24,837 nt of DNA from the NCBI GenBank assembly GCA_013693915.1, contig CP059264.1:1220977-1245813 (forward strand). The letters are read 5' to 3'. Positions 1-8,947 of this stretch are shown in pieces (the first letter of the stretch is position 1; each line of letters begins with the position of its first letter). The translations under genes were made by a program, and so were the position numbers. The notes under the pieces were generated by a model. The model searched no databases and was not told the DNA's origin. It was given only the letters and a program-made list of their open reading frames with translations. Source of the stretch: Dechloromonas sp. (GTDB taxonomy: Bacteria; Pseudomonadota; Gammaproteobacteria; Burkholderiales; Rhodocyclaceae).

Positions 1-210
1 ATCCTTGAGCAGGCCTGACATGGAACCGAGGTTCTCCGGCGTCGCGAAGATGTAGCCGTCGGCCGAAAGGACATCGTCCGGGCTGACGTTGGGCGCGTGC
101 AGCAGGCGGATGTCGAGCCCGGGCTCAGCCACCGTCCCTTCCATGGCCGCCTGCGCCATCTGCAGGGTGCCGCCGGTCATCGTGTGATAGGCGATGAGCA
201 GGGTTTTCAT
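1..210 (-). CDS. Flavodoxin / NAD(P)H-dependent FMN reductase-like protein, N-terminal part
   Basis: The gene starts with ATG at 208-210 and runs off the window edge, so only the first 70 residues are visible. They begin MKTLLIAYHTMTGGT, a beta strand followed by an FMN phosphate-binding loop (H-T-M-T-G-G-T) of the flavodoxin fold. Further on, ADGYIFATPENLGSMSG matches the second flavin-contact loop of this fold (the usual pattern is gTPeyfGsmsG). Family members are cytoplasmic flavoproteins that carry or transfer electrons with NAD(P)H or quinones. The exact substrate cannot be told from this fragment. The fold assignment is fairly safe; a specific gene name is not. Confidence 0.75.
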   Translation of the reverse strand, partial: MKTLLIAYHTMTGGTLQMAQAAMEGTVAEPGLDIRLLHAPNVSPDDVLSADGYIFATPENLGSMSGLLKD

Positions 211-293
211 GGATCCGTGTCGCCGTCAGGCCATTCGGCGATTCTTGCCCGCACGGGTCGTCGCTGGTTGTCCTGTTGACAGCATGGTTGCGC

Positions 294-677
294 TCAGTGC
301 GGCTGCGCTGGAAGCGCTTGCCAGCCCTCGGGACACGCCTTGGTGTAGGGGTCGTACATGGCGCTCGATGCGCAGTAGTACCAGGCGCCGGCGGGATCGG
401 CCTGAAGCACCCCGGCCTCGGGCTGTCCTTCGATATAGACCTCCTGCGGCGCATGGGCCGGCCCGGCATTGTACGGATCGACATAGACTGGCCGGCTGCT
501 CTCGGCCATGATCGCCAGGCCGGCAAGGGCTCCGAAAACCGCCAGGCCGGCCCACGGCGAGACGCCACCCCCGCCGTGATATCCGTTGTCGCCGCGGCCG
601 TAGTACCCGTGGTCGGCATGGGCGGGAAGCGCCGCCAGAGCCAGCGCCGCGATGAATGGGACAACGAATTTGCGCAT
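294..677 (-). CDS. Small exported hypothetical protein with a YYC...CPEGW tail
   Basis: A 127-residue protein. I chose the ATG at 675-677 because AAAGGAGG lies six bases upstream; an earlier in-frame ATG (747-749) has no such site. Residues 1-21 form a signal peptide (MRKFVVPFIAALALAALPAHA). A Gly/His/Tyr-rich stretch and one hydrophobic segment (WAGLAVFGALAGLAIM) follow. The C-terminus has the pattern YYC(x8)YTKACPEGWQ, a two-cysteine tail that I associate with small betaproteobacterial envelope proteins of unknown function. The two cysteines could form a disulfide after export. No function can be assigned. Confidence 0.75.
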   Translation of the reverse strand: MRKFVVPFIAALALAALPAHADHGYYGRGDNGYHGGGGVSPWAGLAVFGALAGLAIMAESSRPVYVDPYNAGPAHAPQEVYIEGQPEAGVLQADPAGAWYYCASSAMYDPYTKACPEGWQALPAQPH

Positions 678-1011
678 GGATAGCCTCCTTTGGCTGCGGC
701 GACAGTATGTACCCGGATTGCCCAAAGCGCCAATGTTCGTCGACCGCATTGGCCCGCCTTGGCTAGTCAGCGGCCGGCGATCCCTGCAACCGACCCCTTG
801 GCCGGCGATCCGCCTGGCATTCCGGCGAATGCGTCGGCTGAAGCCGCTATGGATTCACTGCTTCCTTTCGTCAGAACTTCCGACCACGGTGTTGATCTCC
901 GCCGCAGCGACGTCGACCGTGGTCTCGACGACCGCTTCACCCACCGTGACGGTCGTCGCAACCACCGCACAGGCGGTCCACTCTAAAGCAAGCAGGTAGG
1001 CGCGCGTCGGC
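678..1011. other. Intergenic stretch without a convincing gene
   Basis: About 330 bases between two minus-strand genes. It contains the Shine-Dalgarno site of the downstream exported protein at its left edge. A minus-strand open frame ending at 855 encodes an alternating Thr/Val/Ala-rich peptide, but it has no plausible start or ribosome site, so I do not call it. No hairpin or repeat stands out. Confidence 0.5.
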
Positions 1012-1332
1012 TCAGTGCGGCGCCCAGTATCCGCCGTGTTGCCGCCAACGCTCTCCGCCCCGTTCCCAACGGTAGGGAACCCATCTGTGCCCGTGGCGCG
1101 GCGGCCCAATAGCCTGGGCCCCATTCATAGCGCCCGCCGCGCCAGTGCCAGGCGCCGGAAATCCAGACATACCCGACCGTCGGCGGAGGGCCGACATACT
1201 CGACTCTCGGGGTGGCGGCGCCATCATGACCGGCTCGGCGTATACCGGCCGGCCGACAGGCGCGACGACGCAACCGCTTAACGATATCGTTACCGCCGTG
1301 ATGGCGATTGCGAGAAACCTGGCTCGATTCAT
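1012..1332 (-). pseudogene. YXW-repeat lipoprotein with a frame-shifted middle
   Basis: The start is ATG at 1330-1332, with GAGGAA just upstream. Residues 1-21 are a lipoprotein signal with lipobox LSGC (Cys21). The first ~41 residues and the last ~28 (RWVPYRWERGGERW...) lie in one frame. The middle in that frame is meaningless. In the neighbouring frame the middle reads VEYVGPPPTVGYVWISGAWH followed by W/Y/G repeats (RYEWGPGYWAA), the expected sequence for this envelope lipoprotein family. The shift into the second frame fits one missing C in the run at 1209-1212 (minus-strand CCCC read instead of CCCCC). The shift back lies near 1097-1104. The total length stays a multiple of three. This is either a degenerate gene or two base-call errors. 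Function unknown; members are outer-membrane lipoproteins. Confidence 0.65.
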
Positions 1333-1494
1333 TGCATCGTTCCTCAAGGGCATGTGCCGATGTTAGACAAGGCGCGGGCCGGAAGCTGTAACCAGTGGTA
1401 AAGACTTGTAACCGCCACCCTGGTCGTCGGGAGTGGAGGGCTTCCCGCCCCTGAATGTCAGTCGCCCTCATGCGCGGCAGGAAATGGAATTGCG

Positions 1495-1668
1495 GGTCCG
1501 CTTGTCCGGGAACCCGAGACCCGGGATTTGCGGCAGCGACATCCGGTCGCCGACGATGGCCGAAGTGTCGCCGGTGTCGCTCGCCACCACCCGCGTATGC
1601 AGGCCGAGTTCGATGCCGGCCAAGAGGCCGCCGACGCGCGCCGGCGTGATGACGAGGCGGCGTGATGA
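1495..1668 (-). pseudogene. Decayed enolase-superfamily (MenC-like) C-terminal fragment
   Basis: On the minus strand this reads RRLVITPARVGGLLAGIELG and then ASDTGDTSAIVGDRMSLPQI. It lines up with the C-terminus of the menC gene at the other end of the window (RRLVLKPARHGGLLASTELA and ASDTGLSPAVADGRMQLPKG). About 35-40 residues between the two blocks are missing. The catalytic lysine of the KPARHGG motif is replaced by threonine. There is no start codon or N-terminal domain, so it cannot be functional. It could descend from menC itself or from another enolase-superfamily gene. The homology is seen directly; its origin is inferred. Confidence 0.6.
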
Positions 1669-1708
1669 CAAGGCGGCGTGATGACAAGGCGGCGTGATGA
1701 CGAGGCGG
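1645..1708. repeat. Four tandem 16-bp repeats
   Basis: Four adjacent units of CGTGATGACRAGGCGG at 1645-1660, 1661-1676, 1677-1692 and 1693-1708. Units 1 and 4 have G and units 2 and 3 have A at the variable base. The array starts inside the MenC-like relic, whose RRLVIT codons fall in the first units. It therefore looks like local expansion of a piece of the relic. Sixteen is not a multiple of three, so the array cannot be a peptide repeat in one frame. Confidence 0.9.
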
Positions 1709-1926
1709 CGGACGGGCGGCGCTCGCCGAACGGTTAACCAACCTGACCGGTCCCTGCGATTGGCCGGTGAGCAACTATCGGCCTGCGCAAGCCGGCGTCG
1801 GCCCGGTGAATCCGCACGCGCTTCCCCGCGTTGTCATCGCGCGTGGCGCGCCCGACATGCCGCGCGACGCTTTGCAGGCAGAGCCCGTTTGGTCTTGCTT
1901 GGGGTGGCAGCGTCGGTGCTGTGTAA

Positions 1927-3114
1927 TCAGAGACTGCGCCCGGCCAGGGCTGCCAGCTGTGTCAGCGTCAGCAGTATCGCCAGCCACACGCTGGTCGCCG
2001 CCAGCGCCTTGAGCCGGGTGCAGCCGAAGCTGTTGCGAAAGGCGCCCCAGGCGACGACCGTCCACACGGCTGCAACGCCCCATACCAGGCAGGCAATGAC
2101 GAAGAGCGCGGCCGCCGGGCCATGCAGCGTCTGCTCGAGCAGTGCGCGGGCTTCGGCCATTCGTTGCCCCAGCGGCGCCGTGGTGCGCACGATCGCCAGA
2201 TAGTCGGTGAACACCTCCGGTGCGACCAGTTGCACCCCGGTCGCCGCGAGCAGCGCGCCGGCGCAGAAACCGATCCAGACGCCGGCATAGATGTAGGCCA
2301 GAATGAGCGTGACCTGTCGGAATTCGATGCGCGTGCCGACGATGCGCCAGGCCAAGGTGAGCATGGTCGCAAGGAAGGTCACAGTGAGCAACCCGAGGAT
2401 GACGCCGACGGCGATCCACTCGCCGAGCGACTGCGCGCCCACGCTCAGAAGGAAAGCGAAATTGCCGAGTACCAGCACGGCGAGCAGAAACATGAAGGCG
2501 CGCACGTGGTCGAGGGCGTGACCGGTCTGCTGCCGGGCGATCAGTCGCGTCGGGTGGGAGGCAAGTTCGAGCAGATCGAGCGCCAGCCGGGCAAACGGAT
2601 TGAGGTGGCCGTCGGCGGCGCTGCCCGAGCCGGGAACCGCCTGTTCCGACTCGATGGCGAAGCGGGCTTGCAGCATCGCAATCAGGCGGTCGACATCGTA
2701 ATTCCAGCGCGTATCCGAGAGTTCCGTCGCCTGGCAGCGGGCGAAGCGCGCCAGCGAGGGAGGCAGGGCAGTGGCGGCAGGCATGACCGCGCCCTCGACG
2801 AGCACCGGGATGACCGGCACGCCGCCGAGCAGCGCCGATTCGATTTCCAGGCGAACGAAGTCCGCCTCGTCGTCCAGGCGGCGCCGCCCGTCCGCGGTGC
2901 GGGCCGTCAGCCAGTCCGGCCCGACGATGACCAGAACGACCACCGAGGTGCCTATGGCGCGTCGGATAGCTTCGGCGAAATCGTCACCGGCGACGATGGA
3001 CTCACGGTCGCGAAAAACGCGCATCGGCCCGAAATGAGCGGTCAGCCGGTCGCCGAGTCGGCCCGTGGCACTCTGGCTGTCCTGCCGGCGATACGAGAGA
3101 AAGATGTCTGCCAT
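1927..3114 (-). CDS. TIR-domain protein with five C-terminal membrane segments
   Basis: A 395-residue protein starting MADIFLSYRR; AAGGA lies just upstream of the ATG at 3112-3114. Residues 3-150 are a TIR domain: IFLSYRR (box 1), FRDRESIVAGDDF (BB-loop region), VVVLVIVGPDWL, and DFVRLEIESALLGGVPVIPV with Glu90/Glu92 in the place of the catalytic glutamate of bacterial TIR NADases. A linker of about 55 residues follows. Five hydrophobic segments then lie near residues 206-226, 233-256, 267-292, 334-356 and 368-390. This makes it a membrane-anchored TIR protein with the TIR on the cytoplasmic side. Bacterial TIR domains commonly cleave NAD+ or make cADPR-type signals in antiphage defence, but some only bind other proteins. 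No recognised defence partner lies beside it. The TIR call is firm; a defence role is inferred. Confidence 0.88.
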   Translation of the reverse strand: MADIFLSYRRQDSQSATGRLGDRLTAHFGPMRVFRDRESIVAGDDFAEAIRRAIGTSVVVLVIVGPDWLTARTADGRRRLDDEADFVRLEIESALLGGVPVIPVLVEGAVMPAATALPPSLARFARCQATELSDTRWNYDVDRLIAMLQARFAIESEQAVPGSGSAADGHLNPFARLALDLLELASHPTRLIARQQTGHALDHVRAFMFLLAVLVLGNFAFLLSVGAQSLGEWIAVGVILGLLTVTFLATMLTLAWRIVGTRIEFRQVTLILAYIYAGVWIGFCAGALLAATGVQLVAPEVFTDYLAIVRTTAPLGQRMAEARALLEQTLHGPAAALFVIACLVWGVAAVWTVVAWGAFRNSFGCTRLKALAATSVWLAILLTLTQLAALAGRSL

Positions 3115-3334
3115 GTCGGTCCTTGTCACAGAGGTGCGCACGCCGGCCCCGTGCCCTGCGAATCGGCGACCGGCGTTGTGTCCGGGGTGGTGCCCGCCGC
3201 GCCGTGCAGGGCGGGCGGCCGCTGCCGGGGAGTGTATACGCATCCTGGATTGCCGCCCACCACTCGCCCTGTCCGGCCAAGGCCTGCGCCTAAAGCAGGC
3301 GCATGTGCCCAGCCAGCAACTTGAAGCGAAGAAA

Positions 3335-3840
3335 ATGCACCGTTCAGGGAATGAATTCCGCGATTCGGCTCACTTCGCCATGCTGGCCGTGACCCTCGTG
3401 GCAGGATGCGGCAAGAAGGTTGACACGATCAGCGAGGCGGTGAAAAAGGACATCGCCGCTGGCTTCCCCGCGCCGGGTCTTGCCGACGCCAGGGCGATCG
3501 CCAAGGAAGGCTTCATCCATGTGCTGCCCATCGCGATGAACCACGGGGTCATATATGAGTACATCATCGACAGGAACTCCGGCCAGTTCAAGGCGCCGTC
3601 AGGCTCGATCCACAAAGTGCATCACGTCTTCACCCACGAGCACACGGCGAGCCTCATCCCGAACAGCGACACGCCGAATTCGCTCATCCGGATCACCCTC
3701 CGTGCGGAGGCGATGGTGATTCCAGTGCGGGCGGTGGACAACAAGCGTTACCAATCGGCGATGCTCAACGGCGGCAACACCTTCAACTTCGGCGACATCG
3801 GTAGCCGTGCCACCCAAGGCAATCGGATGAACCGGCCGTT
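3335..3840 (+). pseudogene. DUF1254-domain lipoprotein, truncated
   Basis: Reading from the ATG at 3335, residues up to LAVTLVAGC form a lipoprotein signal. Typical DUF1254 sequence follows: DARAIAKEGFIHVLPIAMNH, YEYIIDRNSGQFKAPSGSIH, a hallmark LIPNSDTPNSL and NTFNFGDIGSRAT. Full proteins of this type run to roughly 450-500 residues with a following DUF1214 domain. Here homology stops after about 160 residues, near 3825, and the frame runs on only as antisense of the convergent alcohol dehydrogenase gene. The last part (GNRMNRPLATG) may be a degraded version of the usual GND..YLVAGP segment. The start lacks a good ribosome site. Family function is poorly known. The product, if made, would be inactive. 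Confidence 0.75.
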
Positions 3841-3870
3841 GGCGACCGGGTGTCGCGGCGGCGTTCCCGT

Positions 3871-5025
3871 TCAGGCGCAGGCGCGGCGAATGATGCGCTC
3901 GGTCTTCGCGTCGTCGACCTCGGCGTGGGTGCCGAGCGCGGCGTTGCCGTGGGCGCGAACGGCGGCGAGGACGCGGTCGGCGGCGTCGCTGTCGGCGATG
4001 CCGGCCTCGCGCAGGTGCACCGGCATGCGCAGGCTACGGTAGAAGGCTTCGATGGCGGCGATGGTGTCTTCGGCGCTCGGGTCGGCGAGGCCGAAGACGT
4101 TGCGTCCCATCTGCTCCAGCTTCGCGCGCTTGGGCTCGATCAACTCGTGCAGCAGGCCGGGCTGGATGATGGACAGGGTGCGGGCGTGGTCGATGCCCCA
4201 CAGCGCGGTGAGTTCGACGGCGATGCGGTGGGTGACCCAGTCGGCGGGCACGCCGACGCCGATGATGCCGCACAGGGCCTGGTTGGCGGCCCACATCAGG
4301 TTCTGCTGCCAGACGGTTTCGCGGCGCTGTTCGAAGGTGTCGGCCAGCGTCTTCAGCGCCTTCATCACCGCCTCGGCATAGCCGTCCTGCACCAGCGCGC
4401 CGACCGGGTAGGTCAGGTATTGCTCGCAGACATGCACGAAGGCATCGACGATGCCGTTTTCCAGCTGGCGGTCGGGCAGGCTGGACATCACCTCGGGATT
4501 GAGGACGGCGAAGCGCGGCCGCGCCGGCGGCACGTAGAAAACCCGCTTCTCGTGCGTGGCCTTGCGCGTCACCACGGCGGCGGGGTTCGATTCCGAGCCG
4601 GTCGCCGGCAGGGTCAGCACGATGCCGACCGGCAGTGCTTCCCTAGGCGCATGCCTGCCGCTGACGATATCCCAGCCATCGCCGTCGTAGAGCGCCGCAC
4701 AGGCGATGTATTTGGCGCCGTCGACCACCGAGCCGCCACCGACGCCGAGGATGAAATCGATTTTCTGCCTTTTTGCGAGGTCGACCGCAACAGACAGGGT
4801 TTCCAGCGTCGGGTTGGGTTCCACGCCGGCGAATTCGACCACCTCGCGCCCGGCCAGCGCGGCAATCACCTTGTCGTAGACGCCATTGCCCTTGATCGAG
4901 CCGCCGCCGTAGAGCAGCAACACCCTGGCATCAGCGGGAAGCAGGCTGCCCAGCCTGGAGAAGCTGTTCGGGCCGAAAACGATCTGGGTCGGGTTGTGGT
5001 AAGTGAATTCGAACAGGTAGGGCAT
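3871..5025 (-). CDS. yqhD: YqhD-type NADPH-dependent aldehyde reductase / alcohol dehydrogenase
   Basis: A 384-residue iron-type (group III) alcohol dehydrogenase, almost the same length as E. coli YqhD (387). The start MPYLFEFTYHNPTQIVFG is at 5025. The nucleotide-binding GVGGGSVVDGAK loop lies at 94-105. The metal ligands are recognisable as Asp194 and His198 (VDAFVHVCEQYLT), His266 (WVTHRI) and His280 (GIDHARTL), one position or less from those of YqhD. YqhD reduces short-chain and toxic aldehydes to alcohols with NADPH. The gene follows the molybdenum hydroxylase genes in the same direction after a 132-bp gap, so it may have its own promoter. A YqhC-like regulator gene lies at the head of the block. 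The family call is firm; the natural substrate is unknown. Confidence 0.92.
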   Translation of the reverse strand: MPYLFEFTYHNPTQIVFGPNSFSRLGSLLPADARVLLLYGGGSIKGNGVYDKVIAALAGREVVEFAGVEPNPTLETLSVAVDLAKRQKIDFILGVGGGSVVDGAKYIACAALYDGDGWDIVSGRHAPREALPVGIVLTLPATGSESNPAAVVTRKATHEKRVFYVPPARPRFAVLNPEVMSSLPDRQLENGIVDAFVHVCEQYLTYPVGALVQDGYAEAVMKALKTLADTFEQRRETVWQQNLMWAANQALCGIIGVGVPADWVTHRIAVELTALWGIDHARTLSIIQPGLLHELIEPKRAKLEQMGRNVFGLADPSAEDTIAAIEAFYRSLRMPVHLREAGIADSDAADRVLAAVRAHGNAALGTHAEVDDAKTERIIRRACA

Positions 5026-5157
5026 GGTCGGCTTTCTGGTCGGTGGCGGCAGGGCCGAAGAGAAAAGCATACCCCGGCGGGCGGCGGTTTACCAGCGCTT
5101 TTTCCGGCTGTTTGAAGCTTGGTGTTTCAGCCTTTGCAGTCAAAATCCGCCGTACAA

Positions 5158-5739
5158 TTAATTCACACGACCCGGCAAAAACTCCGCTGGATGATCGATG
5201 TCCTTCAGGACGCCGGGATCGTCCAGCGGGCACAAACAAACATGTTCCCGGTGCGCATCGAGAATGGACTTGCCGCCTTGATCGCCGGTCAGGGCGAGCA
5301 GATCGGCACGATAAATGGCGCTGAAGCCGACCGGGTGGCCGGCTTTCCCCTGGTAGGCGGGCCGGGCAAGACGGGCGCCGTTCCGTAGCGCTTCCGCTAC
5401 GGCACCGTAGCTGGCAGGCTCGATGTAGGGCATATCGGCCAGGGCAACCAGCCAGCCGTCCGCTTCGGCGCTGACCTCGATGCCCCGGCTCAGGCTGTGG
5501 CCCATGCCTTGCCCGGCCAGGTCGCAAACGACGGTTTCCATCCCTTCTGCCCCCAGCAGGCCGGCTAGCTCGGCATCGTCGGGGCGGATGACGACGACGG
5601 TGCGGCTGCATGTCCTGGCCAGGTGTCGCGCCGAGGCCAGCGCCATCGGTGTGCCGTCGGCCAGCGGCTGCAGCCGCTTGTCGGCACCGAAACGCCGGCT
5701 GCCGCCGGCAGCCAGCAGGATGCCGACGATTTGCTTCAT
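5158..5739 (-). CDS. mocA: MocA-like molybdenum cofactor cytidylyltransferase
   Basis: A 193-residue NTP-transferase. It opens with [20 protein letters not shown], the LAAGxSxRxGxxK nucleotide-binding signature shared by MobA and MocA. It continues with a [10 protein letters not shown] segment and [14 protein letters not shown], whose aspartate is the metal-binding residue of this fold. Its position directly after xdhC in a xanthine-oxidase-family operon favours a MocA role, joining CMP to molybdopterin to make MCD for the large subunit, over MobA (GMP). Its ATG overlaps the stop of xdhC as ATGA at 5736-5739, so the two are translationally coupled. CMP rather than GMP specificity is inferred from context. 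Confidence 0.85.
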   Translation of the reverse strand: MKQIVGILLAAGGSRRFGADKRLQPLADGTPMALASARHLARTCSRTVVVIRPDDAELAGLLGAEGMETVVCDLAGQGMGHSLSRGIEVSAEADGWLVALADMPYIEPASYGAVAEALRNGARLARPAYQGKAGHPVGFSAIYRADLLALTGDQGGKSILDAHREHVCLCPLDDPGVLKDIDHPAEFLPGRVN

Positions 5740-6731
5740 GCGACGCGGCAGGCGTAGGGATCGACGGCTGCTGCGGTTGACCGGAAATTTTGCCCATTTT
5801 TCACGGCGGTCATTTCAGCCAGGATGGAGACGGCGATTTCCGGCGGCGTGCGGCTGCCGATGGGCAAGCCGACCGGGCCATGCAGGCGGTCGACTTCGGC
5901 TTGCGACAGGTCGAAGTATTGCAGCAGACGTTCGCGCCGCTTGCTGTTGTTTGCGTGCGAGCCGAGGGCGCCGACATAAAAGGCCGGCGACTTCAAGGCT
6001 TCGAGCAAGGCCATGTCGTCGAGCTTGGGGTCGTGCGTCAAAGCCACCACGGCGCTGCGTGGATCGAGCGCCAGCTCGGTCACCGCGTCATCCGGCATGG
6101 CGGCGATACGTTCGGTGCCCGGCACATCCCAGCCGTCGGCGTACTCGCTGCGCGGGTCGCAGATATAGACGCGGTAGCCCAGCGCCTGCGCCATCGTCGC
6201 CAGATAGCGCGAAATCTGCCCGGCCCCGATGATCAGCAGGCGCCACGCCGGGCCATGCAGCGTGACCAGCGTTTCGCCGTCCCATTGCAGGCTGTCGCCG
6301 GCGCTGCCGCCGGCGATGCTGACCAGGCCGCCAGCGAGCGCGAGACGTCGCTGCACCAGCTGGCCGGTGGCGATGCGCCCGGCGAGTTGTTCGAGCAAGG
6401 CGGCATCCGGCGCCGGTTCAAGCACCAGTTCCAGCGTGCCGCCGCAGGGCAGGCCAAAGCGATGCGCCTCGTCGGCGGTGACGCCGTAGCGCAGCAGACG
6501 GGGTGCGCTACCAACGAACTCGCCGGCCGCCGCCCGGCGGATCAGGTCGTCCTCGATGCAGCCGCCCGATACCGAGCCCTCCACCTGGCCGTCGTCGCGC
6601 AGGATCATCCAGGCGCCGGGCGGGCGCGGGGCGGAGCCCCAGGTGCGGGCGACGGTGACCAGCGCGAAGCGATGTCCCGCGGCTGCCCACCTTCGGGCGG
6701 CGTCGAGGACCTGCGTGTCCAGGCTGTCCAT
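5736..6731 (-). CDS. xdhC: XdhC family maturation factor for the molybdenum hydroxylase
   Basis: A 331-residue protein starting [20 protein letters not shown] at 6731, one base after the end of the large-subunit gene. The N-terminal XdhC/CoxI domain contains [13 protein letters not shown] and [13 protein letters not shown], with the conserved SGGCIE cysteine. [11 protein letters not shown] segment follows. The C-terminal Rossmann domain starts at [21 protein letters not shown] and has LTHDPKLDD and [11 protein letters not shown]. XdhC proteins bind the molybdenum cofactor, protect it, promote its sulfuration and insert it into the apoenzyme in the cytoplasm. The tight spacing with the enzyme genes and the ATGA overlap with the cytidylyltransferase show a dedicated maturation set. 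Confidence 0.93.
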   Translation of the reverse strand: MDSLDTQVLDAARRWAAAGHRFALVTVARTWGSAPRPPGAWMILRDDGQVEGSVSGGCIEDDLIRRAAAGEFVGSAPRLLRYGVTADEAHRFGLPCGGTLELVLEPAPDAALLEQLAGRIATGQLVQRRLALAGGLVSIAGGSAGDSLQWDGETLVTLHGPAWRLLIIGAGQISRYLATMAQALGYRVYICDPRSEYADGWDVPGTERIAAMPDDAVTELALDPRSAVVALTHDPKLDDMALLEALKSPAFYVGALGSHANNSKRRERLLQYFDLSQAEVDRLHGPVGLPIGSRTPPEIAVSILAEMTAVKNGQNFRSTAAAVDPYACRVA

Positions 6732-6732
6732 G

Positions 6733-8937
6733 TCAGGCCGCCAGTTCCGTGGTGTTGAACGGCATCCGGGTGAGGAACTTGCCGGTGGCCGCGGCGATGG
6801 CATTGGCCACGGCCGGCGCCAGCGGCGGCACACCGGGTTCGCCGATGCCGGTCGGCGCGGCGGTCGACGGCACGATATGTACCTCGACCTTGGGCATGTC
6901 GCCGATGCGCAGCAGCGGGTAGCCGTCGAAATTGCCCTGCTCGACGCGCCCGCCCTTGAGCGTGATCTCGCCGCTCAGCGCCGCCGACAGCGCGAAGCCG
7001 ACCGCGCCTTCGACCTGCGAGCGGATGTTGTCCGGGTTGATCGCCGTGCCGCAATCGACGGCCGAAACCACACGGTCGACCCGAATGCTGCCGTCTTTCT
7101 TGATCGTCACTTCGGCGACGTGGGCGACGTAGGAATGGAAGGATTCATGCACCGCCACGCCCCGGCCGCGCCGCTCGCCGGCCGCCGCCTTGAGCGGTGT
7201 TCCCCAGTTCGCTTTCTCGGCCGCCAGCTTGAGCACGCCGGCATGGCGCGGATGCTCGGCGAGCAACTCCAGACGCAGCGCCACCGGGTCCTTGCCCGTT
7301 GCCGCCGCCACCTGATCGAGGAAGACCTCGGTCGAATAGGCCGTGTGCGAGGAGCCGACCGAGCGCCACCAGAGTACCGGCACGCCGATGTCGGTCGGCG
7401 TGTGCAGATCGACCGTCAGGTTGGGGATGGCGTAGGGCAGGTTGGCGGCGCCCTCGACCGAAACCTGGTCGATGCCGTCCTTGACCAGCATCGCCTCGAA
7501 CGGTGAACCGGTCAGGATCGACTGGCCGACCAGCCGATGACGCCAGCCGACCAGCTTGCCGCTGCCATCGAGCGCCGCTTCCAGCGCGTGGTGGAACATC
7601 GGCCGGTAGTAGCCGCCGCGCATGTCGTCCTCGCGCAGCCAGACCAGTTTGACGGCGGGGTTGCCAAGAATCTTGCCATTGATCGCCTTGACGATATGCG
7701 CCGCCTCCAGCACGTAATCCGACTGCGTGTTGGCGCGGCGTCCGAAGCTGCCGCCGGCGTAGAGCATGTTGAGCCTGACCTGTTCCGGCTTAAGCCCGAA
7801 CAGCGCCGCCACCCGGCCCTGGTCGACGGTCTGGAACTGCTCGCCGTTCCACACGTCGCAGCCATCGGACTTGAGGTGCACAACGCAGTTCATCGGCTCC
7901 ATCGCGGCATGGGCGAGATAGGGAAAATCGAAGGCGGCGCCGATCACCTTGGCGGCACCGGCAAAGCTTTTTGCCGTGTCGCCCTTGTTCGCGGCGATCA
8001 GGCCCGGCGTTTTGGCCATTTCCTTGTACTTGGCCAGGATTTCGTCGCTGCCCATCTTGAAGGCCTTGCTTTCATCCCAACTGACCGACAGCGCATCGCG
8101 CCCTTTCTTGGCGCTCCACGTATCGCTCGCCAGCACGGCAACGCCCTGCGGAATCTGCACGACATCGACGACACCTTTGATCGCCCTGGCCTTGCCGGCA
8201 TCGAAGGATTTCACCGTGGCGCCGAAAAGCGGCGGATGCGCGACGACGGCTACCAGCATGCCGGGCAGGAAAACGTCCTGCGTGAATTGTGCCGTGCCGT
8301 TGGTCTTGGCCAGGCTGTCCGTGCGCCTGGCCTGCTTGCCGATCAGGCGGAAATCCTTGGGGTCTTTCAATTTGACGTCGGTCGGCACCGTTTCCCTGGC
8401 GGCATCCAGCGCCAGTTCGCCAAAGCTGGCCTTGCGGCCGCTGGCGGCATGGCTGACGATGCCGTCGCGCACCGTAATTTCCGGCGCGCCGACATTCCAG
8501 CGTTTGGCGGCGGCGGAAACCAGCATGGCCCGCCCGGACGCGCCGGCCTTGCGCATCTGCTCCCAGGAATTGGCCATCGCCGTGCTGCCGCCGGTGCCCT
8601 GCGCCGGGCCCCAGAAAGTGTTGTTGTAACGCGTGGCGTCGGCCGGGGCGCCTTCGACGCGAACCTGCTTCCAGTCGGCGTCCAGTTCTTCGGCCAGAAT
8701 GGTGGCCAGACCGGTGTAGCTGCCCTGGCCCATTTCGAGGTGTTTGGACAGGATGGTCACGCTGTTGTCGGTGCCGATTTTCAAAAACGCGTTGATTTCG
8801 GTGTCGACCGCAGCAGCGGCCCCCAACTTGCCGGCGGCGGCCGTAGCGATGGCCGGCAGGCAGAAACCCAGCGTCAGGCCGGCACTGCCTTGAAGGAAAC
8901 GGCGGCGGCTGAGGTTTTCAATGATGATCTCGGACAT
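6733..8937 (-). CDS. iorB: Molybdopterin-binding aldehyde oxidoreductase, large subunit (IorB type)
   Basis: A 734-residue protein of the xanthine oxidase family, in the isoquinoline 1-oxidoreductase beta-subunit group. The start [17 protein letters not shown] at 8937 has GAGGAG just upstream. The N-terminus is a twin-arginine signal (RRRFLQ, then the hydrophobic [18 protein letters not shown]), so the folded cofactor-loaded enzyme should go to the periplasm. Recognisable cofactor-binding segments include [33 protein letters not shown] and, near the end, [20 protein letters not shown], which holds the catalytic glutamate. Electrons from hydroxylation of an aldehyde or N-heterocycle pass to the [2Fe-2S] subunit encoded directly upstream (10-bp gap). 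Aldehyde is the favoured substrate class because of the yqhD/yqhC neighbours, but that is inference. Confidence 0.93.
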   Translation of the reverse strand: MSEIIIENLSRRRFLQGSAGLTLGFCLPAIATAAAGKLGAAAAVDTEINAFLKIGTDNSVTILSKHLEMGQGSYTGLATILAEELDADWKQVRVEGAPADATRYNNTFWGPAQGTGGSTAMANSWEQMRKAGASGRAMLVSAAAKRWNVGAPEITVRDGIVSHAASGRKASFGELALDAARETVPTDVKLKDPKDFRLIGKQARRTDSLAKTNGTAQFTQDVFLPGMLVAVVAHPPLFGATVKSFDAGKARAIKGVVDVVQIPQGVAVLASDTWSAKKGRDALSVSWDESKAFKMGSDEILAKYKEMAKTPGLIAANKGDTAKSFAGAAKVIGAAFDFPYLAHAAMEPMNCVVHLKSDGCDVWNGEQFQTVDQGRVAALFGLKPEQVRLNMLYAGGSFGRRANTQSDYVLEAAHIVKAINGKILGNPAVKLVWLREDDMRGGYYRPMFHHALEAALDGSGKLVGWRHRLVGQSILTGSPFEAMLVKDGIDQVSVEGAANLPYAIPNLTVDLHTPTDIGVPVLWWRSVGSSHTAYSTEVFLDQVAAATGKDPVALRLELLAEHPRHAGVLKLAAEKANWGTPLKAAAGERRGRGVAVHESFHSYVAHVAEVTIKKDGSIRVDRVVSAVDCGTAINPDNIRSQVEGAVGFALSAALSGEITLKGGRVEQGNFDGYPLLRIGDMPKVEVHIVPSTAAPTGIGEPGVPPLAPAVANAIAAATGKFLTRMPFNTTELAA

Positions 8938-8947
8938 GGCGATCTCC

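Noticed and set aside
855..1000. Minus-strand Thr/Val/Ala-rich open frame
   Set aside because: There is no credible start codon or ribosome site, and its low complexity follows from GC-rich third positions.
1645..1708. Tandem 16-bp array considered as a CRISPR-like array
   Set aside because: The units are directly adjacent without spacers and derive from the neighbouring relic sequence.
2122..3324. Long plus-strand open frame opposite the TIR gene
   Set aside because: It is the antisense of a clear TIR-membrane protein, with charged low-complexity translation and no ribosome site.
3850..5115. Long plus-strand open frame opposite yqhD
   Set aside because: It is an antisense shadow; the minus-strand frame has all alcohol dehydrogenase motifs.
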